Shown: positions 26,709-38,486 of the stretch, one piece after another | Layout of the letters: every line of letters begins with the position of its first letter | Position numbering within the stretch: position 1 is the stretch's first letter | Made by a program: the position numbers and the translations under genes | The notes under the pieces: model-generated | What the model was told of the DNA's origin: nothing | The model's database searches: none | What the model saw: only the letters and a program-made list of their open reading frames with translations | Source: Streptomyces altiplanensis | GTDB lineage: Bacteria > Actinomycetota > Actinomycetes > Streptomycetales > Streptomycetaceae | Assembly: GCA_003719395.1 (NCBI GenBank) | Contig: RHMC01000002.1 | Span: forward strand, 62,001 to 126,000 | Direction: 5' to 3' | DNA length: 64,000 nucleotides

Positions 26709-27737
26709 TCAGCCGGCCCGTCCCACGGTGCTCTCCCTGACGAGCAGCCGGTAGGGGGCCTCGATCTCACGGCAGGCGGCCGCCCCGTGTCCCGCCCGCC
26801 GGCCGGCGTCGATGCGGGTGTCCAGCAACTCGACCGCGGTCTTCGCCACCCGGTCCTTGTCCGGCGAGATGGTGGTGAGGGTCGGCGTGCTGTACCGGCC
26901 GTCCTCGATGTCGTCGAATCCGGCGACCGCCACGTCTTCGGGCACCCGCAGCCCTTGCGAAAGGGCCGTGCGCAGGGCCCCCAGGGCCAGGAGGTCGTTG
27001 AAGCAGAACACCGCCCGGGGCGGCTCCGGCAGGGCGAGCAGCCGGCGCATCGCCTCCGCTCCGTCGGCGCGCCGGTAGGCCGGGGTGGGGGCGACCAGGT
27101 CCTCGTCGTACGGCAGCCCGGCAGCGGCGAGCCCTTCGCGGTAGCCGGCCAGCCGCAGCCGGGCGGTGCCCATGCCGGGCCGGTGCTGCGCCCCGACGGC
27201 GCCGATCCGCGTGTGGCCGAGTCCGGCGAGGTGTGCGGTCATCTCGCGTGCGGCGCGCTGGTTGTCGACGGCGATGTGGTCGGTGGGGCCGTCGAGGACG
27301 CGTTCGCCCAGCAGAACCAGCGGGGTGGCGTCCGTGCGGGCCGCGAGGTCGTCACGGCCGATCGCCACCGGGCTGAAGATCAGTCCGTCGACCGACTGCT
27401 CGCGGATGCCCTGGAGGAGTTCGCGTTCGCGCGCGGCCACACCGTCGGTCTGGTCGATCAGCACCATCCAGCCGCGTTCGGCGGCCGCCTTGATGACGGA
27501 GCGGGAGAGTTCGGCGAAGTAGGGGGCGTCCAGCTCGGGGACGGCGAGCGCGATGACTCCGGTACGGCCGCGGCGCAGGTTCCGCGCCGAGAGGTTGGGC
27601 CGGTAGTCCAGCTCGCTCAGGGCCAGCTCGACCTTCTCGCGGGTCCCGGACGCCACATAGGCGTACCCGTTGACGACGTTCGAGACGGTCTTCACCGACA
27701 CCCCGGCCCGCTGTGCCACGTCCTTCAGGCTCGCCAC
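26709..27737 (-). CDS. LacI-family regulator of the arabinan locus
   Basis: A complete 342-residue LacI/GalR repressor. The N-terminal DNA-binding unit is LKDVAQRAGVSVKTVSNVVN, with hinge YRPNLSARNLRRGRTGVIAL. The periplasmic-binding-like ligand domain follows, with VDGLIFSPVAIG, IAVDNQRAAREMTAHLAGLG and PRAVFCFNDLLALGALRTAL. The start is GTG at 27737 after GGTGGG. It diverges from the GH51 gene, and the intergenic region contains two overlapping sites like the exact palindrome before the GH43 genes at 35.8 kb. It probably represses the whole locus and responds to arabinose or an arabino-oligosaccharide (inference). Confidence 0.9.
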   Translation of the reverse strand: MASLKDVAQRAGVSVKTVSNVVNGYAYVASGTREKVELALSELDYRPNLSARNLRRGRTGVIALAVPELDAPYFAELSRSVIKAAAERGWMVLIDQTDGVAARERELLQGIREQSVDGLIFSPVAIGRDDLAARTDATPLVLLGERVLDGPTDHIAVDNQRAAREMTAHLAGLGHTRIGAVGAQHRPGMGTARLRLAGYREGLAAAGLPYDEDLVAPTPAYRRADGAEAMRRLLALPEPPRAVFCFNDLLALGALRTALSQGLRVPEDVAVAGFDDIEDGRYSTPTLTTISPDKDRVAKTAVELLDTRIDAGRRAGHGAAACREIEAPYRLLVRESTVGRAG

Positions 27738-27781
27738 CGCGCACCCACCTTCCGTTCATGTCCCAAGATGCCCGTCCGTGA

Positions 27782-29539
<1,758 letters not shown>

Positions 29540-29618
29540 CCGCTTCTCCCTATTCCCCACGGCGGCGGTTCGGTTCGCCGGTCCAGGACACGCAAGCCCC
29601 CCAGCGAAGGAGCACCTC

Positions 29619-30978
29619 ATGAGCACCGTCCCTCTGTCCCGCGAGCACCTGCGCCGCCGCGCCTTCCTCGGCCTGGCCGCCGGCACCGGCGCCGCCGGAC
29701 TGCTGACCGCGTGCAGCGGCGGCACCAGGCTCGGCGCGGACCAGGGCGATTCCCGGAACGCCGGCCCCGGCTTCGACGGCGGTGAGTACAAGGGCCCCAA
29801 GGTCACCCTGGAGTACTGGAACGGCTTCACCGGCGGCGACGGCCCGCACATGAAGCAGATGCTCGCCGCCTTCAACAAGGCGTACGAGGGCCGGATCAGC
29901 GTCCGCAACACGACCCGCCAGTGGCAGGACCTCTACCCGGCGATGCCCACCGCGATCACCGCGGGCAAGGGTCCCGACGTCGCCGTCATCCACAACGACT
30001 GGGTCGCCACCTTCGCCGCGCGCCGCACCCTGGTGCCCCTGGACGACGTCGTCTCCGCGCTGAAGCTCACCGAGTCGGACTTCATCCCCGCCGTGTGGCA
30101 GGCCGGCGGTCTACGACGGGCACCGCTACAGCGTGCCGCTGGACGTGCACTGCCTCGCCGGCTACTGGAACGAGAGCCACCTCGGGCGCATCGGTCTCAA
30201 GGAGGCGCCGGCCGACCGCGCCGGTTTCGAGGACGCGCTGACCGCGCTCACCGGGAAGGGCGTGGCCAACCCGTTCTGGATGCCCAACAAGTGGCCCGGG
30301 CACCTGATGTTCATGTCGCTGCTGTGGCAGTTCGGCGGCGAGCTCTACAGCGAGGACGGGGCGAGCGCGCGATGGGGATCCGACGCCGGTGTCGAGGCGC
30401 TGGAGTGGATGGTCGCCCAGATCGACAAGAACTTCAGCCCGGACCAGGTCGCCCAGGACGCCCAGTACAACGCCTTCAAGAACAACAAGGTCAGCTTCAC
30501 CTGGGACGGCATCTGGCAGATCAACGACCTCAGGAACAACGCGCGGAACCTGCGCTGGGGGATGAACGCCCTGCCGAACATCGGTGGTACGGCAGCCGCG
30601 TGGAGCGCCTCGCACAACTTCGTGCTGACCTCGCAGGGCGCCAAGGACAAGAACAAGGTCACCGCCGCCAAGTTCTTCATCGACTACATGAGCGAGCGGT
30701 CCACCGAGTGGGCCGGGGCCGGCATGATCCCCGCACGCAACTCCGTCCGCGAGGACCGGGCCGTCGCCGGTCTCCCGCAGGTCGCGCTGGCCGAGGACGT
30801 GAACGCCTTCCGCTTCCTGCCCGCGCTGCCGGGCATCGGTGACGTACAGTCCAAGGCGCTCGAACTCGCCGTCCAGCAGGCCGTGCTGAAGAAGGCCGGG
30901 CCCGCCCGGGCTCTGCGCGACGGGGTGGCCACCGCGAACAAGCTGCTCGCCGAGAACAAGAAGAAGTACGCGAAGTGA
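29619..30978 (+). CDS. ABC transporter sugar-binding lipoprotein, one frameshift
   Basis: Extracellular solute-binding protein (family 1) of about 452 residues. It opens MSTVPLSREHLRRRAFLGLA: the RRRAFLG motif is of the Tat type and LLTACSGG is the lipobox, so a Tat-exported lipoprotein. Mature motifs are VTLEYWNGFTGGDGPHMKQM, GKGPDVAVIHNDWVATFAAR and FTWDGIWQINDLRNN. One extra base near 30108, between AVWQAG and VYDGHRYSVPLDVH, breaks the frame. AAGGAG supports the ATG. The stop overlaps the next gene by GTGA. Predicted ligand: arabino-oligosaccharides, from the neighbours. Confidence 0.88.
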
Positions 30979-31886
30979 GGGCCGCGCGTCTCGCCACCCG
31001 CTCCTACCGGTGGTGGACCCCGTACGCCTTCCTCTCCCCGTACCTGCTGCTCTTCACGGCGTTCATGGTGATCCCGATCGGCTGGGGGCTGTGGATCAGC
31101 CTCCACGACTGGGACATCAACTTCGCCGTCAAGCCGTTCGTGGGACTGGACAACTACACCGAGCTGCTGGACGGCGGCAGCGTGGACGGCGGCCGGTTCT
31201 GGATCGCCATGAAGGCGACGGGCGTCTTCACCGCCCTGTCTCTGCCCTTCCTCCTGGTCGTGCCGCTGCTGGTGGCGCTGCTGATGAACGGCAAGTTCCG
31301 GGGGCGGAACTTCTACCGGGCGGTGTACTTCGCGCCGTACGTCCTCGGGGTCGCCGTCGTCGGTCTGCTGTGGCGCTTCCTGCTCGACGGCAACATCGGC
31401 ATGGTCAACCACTACCTCGGCGCGCTCGGGCTGCCGGACGACGTCCAGTGGACCACCGGCACACCCGCCGCATGGTGGGGACTGGTCGGCGTCACCGTCT
31501 GGTGGACGCTCGGCTTCAACGCCGTCATCTACCTGGCGGGGCTCCAGGACATCCCGGCGGAGCTGTACGAAGCCGCCAAGGTGGACGGGGCCGGCCCCTG
31601 GCAGCGTTTCCGCCACGTGACCGTGCCGGGACTGCGGCCGGTGGCCCTGTTCGTGGTCAACTCCACGCTCCTGGCGTCGGCGAACATGTTCGGCCAGTCC
31701 TATCTGATCACCACGGGTGCGCCGGCGGACGAGACGAAGACCGCCATCTTCCTCATCGCGGAGACCGGCCTGCGCCGCTTCGACATGGGCACCGCCTCGG
31801 CGATGAGCTTCCTGCTCGCCCTCACCCTCATGGTCACCAGCGCGGTCGTCTTCCGCGTCTTCCGTGACCGGCAGGAGACGTCATGA
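30975..31886 (+). CDS. Sugar ABC transporter permease (MalF-type)
   Basis: A 303-residue inner-membrane permease with six predicted helices. It starts at a GTG inside the stop of the binding-protein gene (GTGA). It opens YRWWTPYAFLSPYLLLFTAF. The EAA cytoplasmic loop that meets the ATPase reads LYEAAKVDGAGPWQRFRHVT. Length and motif match the MalF/UgpA-type. No ATPase gene is present in the operon, so the transporter probably uses a shared MsiK-like ATPase encoded elsewhere, as is usual in Streptomyces sugar uptake. Confidence 0.93.
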   Translation: MRAARLATRSYRWWTPYAFLSPYLLLFTAFMVIPIGWGLWISLHDWDINFAVKPFVGLDNYTELLDGGSVDGGRFWIAMKATGVFTALSLPFLLVVPLLVALLMNGKFRGRNFYRAVYFAPYVLGVAVVGLLWRFLLDGNIGMVNHYLGALGLPDDVQWTTGTPAAWWGLVGVTVWWTLGFNAVIYLAGLQDIPAELYEAAKVDGAGPWQRFRHVTVPGLRPVALFVVNSTLLASANMFGQSYLITTGAPADETKTAIFLIAETGLRRFDMGTASAMSFLLALTLMVTSAVVFRVFRDRQETS

Positions 31887-32755
31887 CCCTCGCACCGCCG
31901 CACTCCGACGCCACGAACCGGCCGCCGGCCGGGCGCCGGATGCGCCGCTCGCTGCTCCACCTGGTCCTGGGGGTGGTCGCCGCCCTGTATCTGAGCCCGC
32001 TGCTCTACATGCTCGTCACGTCGTTCAAGGACCGGGAGTCGGCCGGGGCGAGCGCCCCGGAGTGGATCCCCGGCCCCGCGACCCTCGACGCGTATCAGGA
32101 GATCTTCAGCGCGACCGACAGCCCGGTCCTGCGGTGGCTGGTCAACAGTCTGCTCGTGGCCACCGCGCACGCCGTCCTGGTGCTCGCCACGGCCACCCCG
32201 GCGGCGTACGCGCTTGCCCGGCTGGAGTTCCGCGGCCGGGGCGCCGTCTTCACCTGCGTGGTGGCCACCCTCTTCGTGCCGCCGGTGACCCTGCTGGTGC
32301 CCAACTTCCTGCTGGTCAACGAGCTGGCCTGGATCGACACGCTGCCCGCGGTGATCGTGCCGGGAGCGGCGAGCGCGTTCGGCGTCTTCTTCCTGCGGCA
32401 GTTCTTCCTCTCACTGCCCGGCGAGCTGGAGGAAGCCGCGGAGATCGACGGGTGCAACCGCTGGCAGATCTTCGTACGGGTCGTCCTGCCGCTGTCCCGT
32501 CCGGCGCTGACGACGCTGGCCCTGCTGGCCTTCCTCGCCAGCTGGAACGACTTCCTGTGGCCGCTGTACGTCCTCCTCAGCCCGGAGTCGCTCACGCTGC
32601 CCGTGGGCCTGGCCAACTTCCAGGGGGCCAACAACATCCGGTACGACCTGCTGATGGCCGGGGCGGTCGTCGCGAGCCTGCCGGTGCTGCTGCTGTACGT
32701 GGTCGCCCAGCGGTGGGTGATCGAGGGCGTGTCCCGCTCGGGGCTCAAGGGCTGA
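31883..32755 (+). CDS. Sugar ABC transporter permease (MalG-type)
   Basis: A 290-residue partner permease, starting by an ATGA overlap with the previous gene. It has six helices, for example LLHLVLGVVAALYLSPLLYM. The EAA loop is LEEAAEIDGCNRWQIFVRVV, followed by ALLAFLASWNDFLWPLYVLL, the MalG-like signature. It ends the transporter operon; a long hairpin follows about 100 bases later. Confidence 0.93.
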   Translation: MTLAPPHSDATNRPPAGRRMRRSLLHLVLGVVAALYLSPLLYMLVTSFKDRESAGASAPEWIPGPATLDAYQEIFSATDSPVLRWLVNSLLVATAHAVLVLATATPAAYALARLEFRGRGAVFTCVVATLFVPPVTLLVPNFLLVNELAWIDTLPAVIVPGAASAFGVFFLRQFFLSLPGELEEAAEIDGCNRWQIFVRVVLPLSRPALTTLALLAFLASWNDFLWPLYVLLSPESLTLPVGLANFQGANNIRYDLLMAGAVVASLPVLLLYVVAQRWVIEGVSRSGLKG

Positions 32756-32851
32756 ACGAAGCTCAAGGGCCGGGGTGGGCGGGACCTCGCGCAGGTGGGG
32801 TCAAGGCGCCCGGACCACGCTCCGGGCGTCGACCGGGCCGGGGATGTCCAG

Positions 32852-32887
32852 GGCGGTGGACGGCAGGTTGTCCTGCCGTCCACCGCC
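32852..32887. terminator. Convergent bidirectional terminator
   Basis: GGCGGTGGACGGCAGG pairs perfectly with CCTGCCGTCCACCGCC over a TTGT loop. It sits between the rightward transporter operon and the leftward GH43 pair and should stop both. Confidence 0.9.
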
Positions 32888-32914
32888 GGTCTGTCCGGCC
32901 GCGGGTCAGGGCCG

Positions 32915-34308
32915 TCAGGCGATCTCGACGGAATCCAGTTCCGCCCAGTGGTCGCCCTTGGCGAGACGGACGGTGTTCCACCCTTCGTTCAGGGTGATTT
33001 CTTTGCCGGCGTAACGCCAGTTGTCCCAGCCCGTGTACGGATAACCGACCGGGCCCGCCGCGTTGCCGTTGACACTCAGCCGGTGCGAGGAGGTGAGGGG
33101 CGAGCCGCCGCTGGAGGAGCCGTTGCCGTAGCGCACGGTCAGGGTGTGCTGCCCGGCGGAGGCGGCGAAGACGGTGAACTCCACGAAGCTGTCGGCGTGG
33201 TCGATGTGGCCGACCGCCCTGCCGTCCAGGGCGCCCGCCGCGTCCCGCACCACCGCGTTGTTCACCCGGGCGTTCTCGGCCTGGTGGACCACCTTGCTGC
33301 CGCGCACGACGGGGTGGTCGTTCGCCCAGCCGAGGTCGGCCGCGTACATCGCGCGCCTGGAGTGGTCACCGCTCCAGCCGTGGAAGACGATCCGGTCGCG
33401 TCCGTCCGGTCCCGTCACCACGTCCTGTCCGCCCGGTCCGCGCACGGAGCCGGCGAAGGTGTCCGTCGTCATCAGCGGGGACGAGGCCTTGGTGTACGGG
33501 CCGTTCAGCGAGGTCGCCGTGGCGTAGCCGGTCTTGTAGGAGGCGTCGCCGTAGTGGCCGGCCGAGTAGAACAGCACGTAACGGCCGCCGTGCTTGACGA
33601 GCGTCGGCGCCTCGACGAGCGCGCCCTCCCAGGAGCGGTCCTGCCTGATCAGTCCGGTGGCGGCTCCGGTGGTGCGCCTACCGTCCCAGGAGAGGGGCTG
33701 GAGGTAGAGCCAGGTGTCCTGGCCGCAGCAGTTGCCGTCGTTCTTCCATAGCATGTACCGTCGGCCGTTCTCGGTGTACGAGGACGCGTCGATCGCTCCG
33801 CCCCGGTCCCCCGGGCACACCAGCGGCGCGCCGTCGGCCGGCTGGAACGGGCCCTGCGGCGTGCCGGACAGGGCCACGCCGATGCACTGTTTTCCGGTGG
33901 CCCGGTCGCGCGCGGTGTAGAGCATGGTGAAACCGTTGCCGTTGTCGAAGACCTCGGGCGCCCAGACCAGCGAGCGTTCCGGCACCGCCCAGTTCCCCAC
34001 GCGGGGCAGCGGGTCCGTACCCGCGACCGACCAGTTCACCAGGTCGGTGGAGGCGGCGCGCTGGATGTTCTTGCCGTCGCCGTTGGTCGCGTAGGCGTGG
34101 TAGGTGCTGCCGGCCTTGACGATGTCCGGGTCGGGGAAGTCCCGGTCGAGGACCGGGCCGCCCACGGCGGCGGCGCGGGAAGCACGGCGAGTGAGGTCCA
34201 CGCGAGGACGAGGACGAGCTGCGCCGCGAGGGCTGCGGCCGCCGAACGTACGGGCCGCGGGGGCGCTGTTCTCCGCGGCGTCCGCTTCCGGTCTGCCGGG
34301 TGCTTCAT
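32915..34308 (-). CDS. Secreted GH43 glycosidase with C-terminal carbohydrate-binding domain, one frameshift
   Basis: About 464 residues. The start at 34308 (MKHPADRKRTPRRTAPPRPV) leads a signal peptide (LAAQLVLVLAWTSLAVLPA) in one frame. The frame changes near 34170 to VLDRDFPDPDIVKAGSTYHA, where the DPD Asp is the GH43 general base. WAPEVFDNGNGFTMLYTARD, GGAIDASSYTENGRRYMLWK (pKa-modulating Asp) and LVEAPTLVKHGGRYVLFYSA (general-acid Glu) complete the propeller. From about residue 325, VVHQAENARVNNAVVRDAAG to EGWNTVRLAKGDHWAELDSV is a CBM35/CBM6-like beta-sandwich. Predicted to act on arabinan or arabinoxylan outside the cell. It overlaps the stop of the next GH43 by one base (TGATG). Confidence 0.85.
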
Positions 34309-35795
34309 CAGGAGTACACCTCGGCTCGGTCGATGCTGACATGAGCGGCCTGCGACTGCGGGTTGCGTTCGCCGGTGACGCGCACCCTGAGGGTGTGCGG
34401 TCCGGGGGGCAGCTTCGGGCTCAGGTACTGGAGCACCTCCCCGGCGCGGAGGGAGCCGTGGAAGTCGACGCGGGTCTCCGGGCCGCCGTCGACACTGATG
34501 GCGGCGTACCCGTTGCCGACGTCCTCGACGGACAGCAGGGCGATCCGGGACCCGGTGAAGGAGAAGACCGCGGTCGCTCCGGCGCGGTCGCTCCAGTGGT
34601 CGTCGCTCCAGAAGCACTGGGTGGCGCAGCCCGTACCGGAGTTCCACGAGCCGCCGTAGGCGAGGCTCCCCGGGCCGCTGGAACGGCCGTCGTCGTTGAT
34701 CCAGTAGTTGCCGGACCCCGGATCGCCGGAAGGCAGGTCCTGGGTGGCGCCGAGAGCGAGCGGCCGGCCGAAGTCGGGGCTGCCGTCGGGCTTCCAGGTG
34801 AACTTCTGCGCCCGGGTGGTGCGGTTGCCGTAGGTGTACGCCGACGTGGTCTTGGCGTGGTACACGATCCAGTCCTCGGTGCCGTCCGGGGAGCGGAAGA
34901 AGGCGTGGTGGCCGGGGCCGTACACGCCCCGGTCGTCGGCGCGGGAGAAGACCGGGCCGGGGTGCTGTGTCCAGTTGCCGGGCACCAGCGGGTCGGCGGT
35001 CTGCGGCAGGGACATCATCCACACCTGGTAGTCCGGCTTTCCGGTGTCGCAGGCCGAGTACGTCATCCAGACACGGCCGCCCCGGTGGAGGAACTCCGGG
35101 CCCTCGCGGACCTCCGGGCACCCTCCGGCGGCGTCGATCGCCACGGCGTCGCCCGAGACGGTGTACGGGTTGGACATCGGGGCGATGTTCAGGCCGTTGT
35201 GCTGGTACTGGTTGATCCCGCTGTACGCCAGATACAGCCGGCCGCCCAGCTGGAGGATCCCGGCGTCGATGGAGAAGTCGTCCTTGTGGTGGGGCGGAGC
35301 GAGCTTCGCCTTGAAGTGGTACGGGCCGGCCGGGTCGTCGCGCTCCGACTCCAGGACGTACAGCCGGTGATGGTCGTCGACGCCGTCGTCGGCCGTGTAG
35401 TACAGGTACCAGCGGTCACCGAAACGGTAGAACTCCGGCGCCCAGATGTTCTTGTTCCGGGAGGCGTCCGTGTCGGTCCACACCGTGACGGGGTCGGCGG
35501 TGAGCAGGGTGCTCAGTGAGGGAGAGCGCCACATCACGATGCGGTCGTTCTGGCTGGTGGTCAGGTGGTAGGCGCCCTTCCAGTGCGTCATGAACGGGTC
35601 GGGACCGGTGTTCAGCGGATTGCGGAAGGTGCCCGCGGCAGCCGTCGTCGCCTGCGGTCCGGGCGGGGCGGCCGGGGCTGTGACCGGGGCTGCGGGAGCG
35701 GCCGGAACCAGTCCGAGGAGCAGAGCGAGGAGAGCGGTCAGGAAGACGACGGTTCGAGCGGTGCTTCTTGGGCCGTCGGGTGAGCGTGGGGGCAT
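34308..35795 (-). CDS. Secreted GH43 glycosidase with C-terminal beta-sandwich
   Basis: A complete 495-residue exported enzyme. The signal peptide STARTVVFLTALLALLLGLV ends near AAPAAP. The catalytic five-bladed propeller begins FRNPLNTGPDPFMTHWKGAY, with the general-base Asp in GPDP. IWAPEFYRFGDRWYLYYTAD, DDFSIDAGILQLGGRLYLAY (pKa Asp) and EVREGPEFLHRGGRVWMTYS (general-acid Glu) are clear. The C-terminal domain (about 365-495), starting near YWINDDGRSSGPGSLAYGG, is a carbohydrate-binding-type fold. First gene of a two-gene leftward operon; the exact LacI-type palindrome lies about 50 bases upstream. Confidence 0.92.
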   Translation of the reverse strand: MPPRSPDGPRSTARTVVFLTALLALLLGLVPAAPAAPVTAPAAPPGPQATTAAAGTFRNPLNTGPDPFMTHWKGAYHLTTSQNDRIVMWRSPSLSTLLTADPVTVWTDTDASRNKNIWAPEFYRFGDRWYLYYTADDGVDDHHRLYVLESERDDPAGPYHFKAKLAPPHHKDDFSIDAGILQLGGRLYLAYSGINQYQHNGLNIAPMSNPYTVSGDAVAIDAAGGCPEVREGPEFLHRGGRVWMTYSACDTGKPDYQVWMMSLPQTADPLVPGNWTQHPGPVFSRADDRGVYGPGHHAFFRSPDGTEDWIVYHAKTTSAYTYGNRTTRAQKFTWKPDGSPDFGRPLALGATQDLPSGDPGSGNYWINDDGRSSGPGSLAYGGSWNSGTGCATQCFWSDDHWSDRAGATAVFSFTGSRIALLSVEDVGNGYAAISVDGGPETRVDFHGSLRAGEVLQYLSPKLPPGPHTLRVRVTGERNPQSQAAHVSIDRAEVYS

Positions 35796-35843
35796 GGTGG
35801 TCCCTTCGGCGTGGCCCTGGTGAGGACGTGGAGGGAACGCTCT

Positions 35844-35857
35844 TTACATCGATGTAA
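35844..35857. promoter_or_regulatory. LacI-type operator palindrome
   Basis: TTACATCGATGTAA is an exact 14-base palindrome with a CG centre, upstream of the GH43 operon. Related half-sites stand in front of the LacI and GH51 genes 8 kb away. Confidence 0.7.
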
Positions 35858-36101
35858 CAGTCGGGCGTCACCGTAGGAAAGCGCAACTCCGCTGTCAACG
35901 GCTCTGTGGCAAAAGGCTGTTGCCGGTTTCCGTGCACCCCGCCGCCCTGCACGCACCGGACCGCTCGAACGCTGCGCGGGGAACACCGGAAGCGGCCGCC
36001 TCCCGCCGGCCGGGGAGAGGCGAGCCGCCGGCCCGGACCCGGACGGGAGCGAGGATCAATCCCGTCGACGACGCCGCGCCGCGCCGCCTACGCTCGGCCC
36101 C

Positions 36102-36842
36102 ATGAGCGACAACGGCACGGCACGGCGGCCTCTGGTCGCCGTCCTCAGCGGAGCAGGGATCTCCACGGACTCCGGCATCCCCGACTACCGGGGGCCGAAC
36201 GGCCTGTGGCGGCGCGACCCGGAGGCCGAGAAGCTCGTCACGTACGACTTCTACATGTCCGACCCCGACATCCGGCGTCGCGCCTGGCGCATGCGTCTGG
36301 ACGGTCCCGCGCTGCGCGCCCGGCCCAACGGAGCCCACCGGGCGATCGCCGAGCTGGAACGCTCGGGGATCCCGGTCCGGGTCCTCACCCAGAACGTCGA
36401 CGGGCTGCACCAGATGGCCGGGCTGCCCGCCCGCAAAGTGCTCGAACTCCACGGGAGCGCCCGGTCGTCGGTGTGCACCGGCTGCCATGCCCGCGCCCCG
36501 ATGGAGGAGGCACTGGCGCGGGTGGAGGCGGGTGAGGAGGACCCGCCGTGCCGCGCGTGCGGAGGCATCCTCAAATCGGCCACCGTGATGTTCGGGCAGC
36601 GGCTCGACCCTGTGGTGATGAGTCAGGCGTTGTCGATCGCCAAGGCCAGCGATGTGTTCGTGGCCGTCGGCACCAGTCTCAAGGTGCAGCCGGCGGCCTC
36701 GCTCGCGGGGATCGCGGCGGAGTACGGCGCGCGGCTCGTCGTCGTCAACGCCGAGCGACCCCTTACGACGAAGTGGCGACGAGGTCGTGCGCGAGCCGAT
36801 CGGGACGGCGCTGCCGACCTGATGAAGCAGCTGGCGGCCTGA
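36102..36842 (+). CDS. Sir2-family NAD-dependent protein deacylase, scrambled C-terminus
   Basis: A 246-residue sirtuin removing acyl groups from lysines using [23 protein letters not shown] binds [15 protein letters not shown] carries the catalytic His, and two Cys pairs (VCTGCHARA and PPCRACGG) form the zinc ribbon. [14 protein letters not shown] and VVVNAE follow. Between about 36758 and 36815 the frame shifts away and back: the expected [20 protein letters not shown] is spread over the other two frames, then DLMKQLAA returns. The written protein is full length but about 20 residues near the end are wrong. A terminator follows at once. Confidence 0.88.
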   Translation: MSDNGTARRPLVAVLSGAGISTDSGIPDYRGPNGLWRRDPEAEKLVTYDFYMSDPDIRRRAWRMRLDGPALRARPNGAHRAIAELERSGIPVRVLTQNVDGLHQMAGLPARKVLELHGSARSSVCTGCHARAPMEEALARVEAGEEDPPCRACGGILKSATVMFGQRLDPVVMSQALSIAKASDVFVAVGTSLKVQPAASLAGIAAEYGARLVVVNAERPLTTKWRRGRARADRDGAADLMKQLAA

Positions 36843-36883
36843 GGCCGGGGCCCGTGACGGCCCGGGCCGTACGGGCCCCGGCC
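36843..36883 (+). terminator. Hairpin directly after the sirtuin gene
   Basis: GGCCGGGGCCCGT pairs with ACGGGCCCCGGCC, immediately after the stop codon. Confidence 0.7.
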
Positions 36884-37245
36884 CCGCGGGAAGCCCTTCA
36901 GTGGATGCGGGTGCGCCGGTGCCCGCACCCCGGCGTCGCCGGTGATGCCGTCCGGGGCGCGCAGGCCGGCCCGGACGCCGCCCCACCGGTCCCGCCGGCC
37001 ACTGCGTGAGCACTTCCCGGCCCCAGCCGACGTGGGCCACGCGCCTGGCGCGCCGCCCGCCGGCCTGGCCGGGTTCTCCGGACGGGCCCGGCGGTGCTCG
37101 CCGCGGCCGACGACTGGACATCCGACGAGGTCCACTCCTTCGAGGAAGGCGGCCCGCCCCGCCTCCTGTGACGCGTCATCCAGACCCGGTGAGATAGAAC
37201 TCGGGTACGAACGCCCCACTGGCCACGGACCACAGGAGTCAGCGC
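36884..37245. other. Gap with a possible gene tail
   Basis: No intact gene. One rightward frame ends LAAADDWTSDEVHSFEEGGP followed by PRLL and a stop at about 37171; it looks like the C-terminus of a lost protein of unknown type. The last 40 bases contain the promoter and CAGGAG ribosome site of the SDR gene. Confidence 0.35.
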
Positions 37246-37984
37246 ATGTCACGTCCCATCACCATCGTCACAGGCGGCAGCAGGGGTATCGGCGCTGCGA
37301 CATGTGTCCGGCTGGCAGCCGACGGACACGACCTGGTCCTGGCGTACGTCAACAACAGCGCGGCCGCCGAGGAGACCGCGGCCGCCGTGCGCGCGGCGGG
37401 GGCACGCTGCGTCACGTGCGGGCCGACACCTCCGACGAGGCGGACGTGGAGCGGCTGTTCGACACGGCCGCGACCGAACTCGGGCAGGTGACCGGACTGG
37501 TCAACAACGCCGGCGTGACCGGCCCGCTCGGCAGACTCACCGACGCCCGCACCGAGGATCTGCGACGGGTGGTGGAGGTGAACCTCCTGGGCTACCTGCT
37601 GTGCTGCCGCCGTGCCGCCCGGGACATGGCGGGTGCGGGTTCGGCTCCGTCGTCAACATCTCCTCGGCGGCAGCCACCCTCGGCAGCCCCGGCGACTACG
37701 TCCACTACGCCGCGACCAAGGCGGCCACCGACGCCCTGACCATCGGTCTCGCCAAGGAACTCGGCCCGGACGGCATCCGGGTCAACGCCGTCGCCCCCGG
37801 CATCATCGCCACCGGGATGCACGCCGCCATGGGCGACCCCGACCGCCCGGCCAAGGCGGCTGCCGGGATCCCGCTCGGACGGCCCGGCGAGCCCTCGGAG
37901 ATCGCCGCCGCCGTCGCCTGGCTCCTGTCGGCCGACGCCTCCTACACCACCGGTACGGTCCTGAGGGTCTCCGGAGGCCGATAA
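37246..37984 (+). CDS. SDR-family oxidoreductase, two frameshifts
   Basis: An NAD(P)-dependent short-chain dehydrogenase of about 246 residues. It opens MSRPITIVTGGSRGIGAATC with the TGxxxGIG motif. After a shift near 37411 come ADTSDEADVERLFDTAATEL and LVNNAGVTGP (NNAG motif). After another near 37638 come SVVNISSAAATLGSPGDYVH and YAATKAATDALTIGLAKELG (Ser and YxxxK catalytic residues), then DGIRVNAVAPGIIATGM. Both ends and all catalytic residues are present, so the gene may be functional if the indels are errors. CAGGAG lies before the ATG. Similar to glucose-1-dehydrogenase/FabG-like SDRs; substrate unknown. Confidence 0.85.
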
Positions 37985-37990
37985 AGCATT

Positions 37991-38020
37991 CCGGGCACAA
38001 CGACGGCGCGTTGTGCCCGG
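37991..38020. terminator. Bidirectional hairpin terminator
   Basis: CCGGGCACAACG pairs perfectly with CGTTGTGCCCGG over a 6-base loop, between the convergent SDR and small membrane-protein genes. Confidence 0.85.
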
Positions 38021-38050
38021 AGAACCCTGCCGCGCAGCGGCCGCACCCGC

Positions 38051-38341
38051 TCACTGCCCCTGGAAGGGAGGCTGCTGGGGGTACGGGCTCTGCTGGGGCT
38101 GCGGGTTGGGGTTGTACGGGGGCTGGTTCGGCGGAGCCGAGGGGTACGCCTGGCCCTGCTGAGCAGGGGGGTACGCCTGGCCCTGTGGCATCGGGTACTG
38201 CGGGGGCTGGGGCGGGTAACCCCCCTGGAAGGGTGCCGCGCCGCCGCCATCGCGGTTGCGCCGGCTCAGGACCGCTACGACGACGATGCCGACGACTACT
38301 ACGCCTGCGATGGCCGCGCCGATGACGATCAGCATTCCCAT
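38051..38341 (-). CDS. Single-pass membrane protein with Pro/Gln/Tyr-rich tail
   Basis: A 96-residue protein. MGMLIVIGAAIAGVVVVGIV is one N-terminal transmembrane helix, ending at SRRNRDGG. The cytoplasmic or exposed tail is disordered and repetitive (FQGGYPPQPPQYPMPQGQAY, then two QGQAYP units). Such proline-tailed anchors are frequent in Streptomyces; function unknown. The repeat is also visible in DNA: an identical 18-base unit at 38141-38158 and 38168-38185. Confidence 0.65.
   Translation of the reverse strand: MGMLIVIGAAIAGVVVVGIVVVAVLSRRNRDGGGAAPFQGGYPPQPPQYPMPQGQAYPPAQQGQAYPSAPPNQPPYNPNPQPQQSPYPQQPPFQGQ
38141..38185. repeat. Direct repeat of 18 bases within the proline-rich tail
   Basis: GGGGTACGCCTGGCCCTG occurs twice, 27 bases apart, encoding the repeated QGQAYP unit on the opposite strand. 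Confidence 0.8.
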
Positions 38342-38486
38342 GGGCTGTTTCCATCCTGAAGTTGCCGGCCAGAGGGGTGGTGCGGTGCCGGTCCGGTGTG
38401 ATCGTGCCGCCCGGCGCCCGGTTCAGGGTATGTGATCGCCCGCCCGGCGGTTGGGGGGCTTTCCCGGTCGGCGCCGGCGGGAGCGG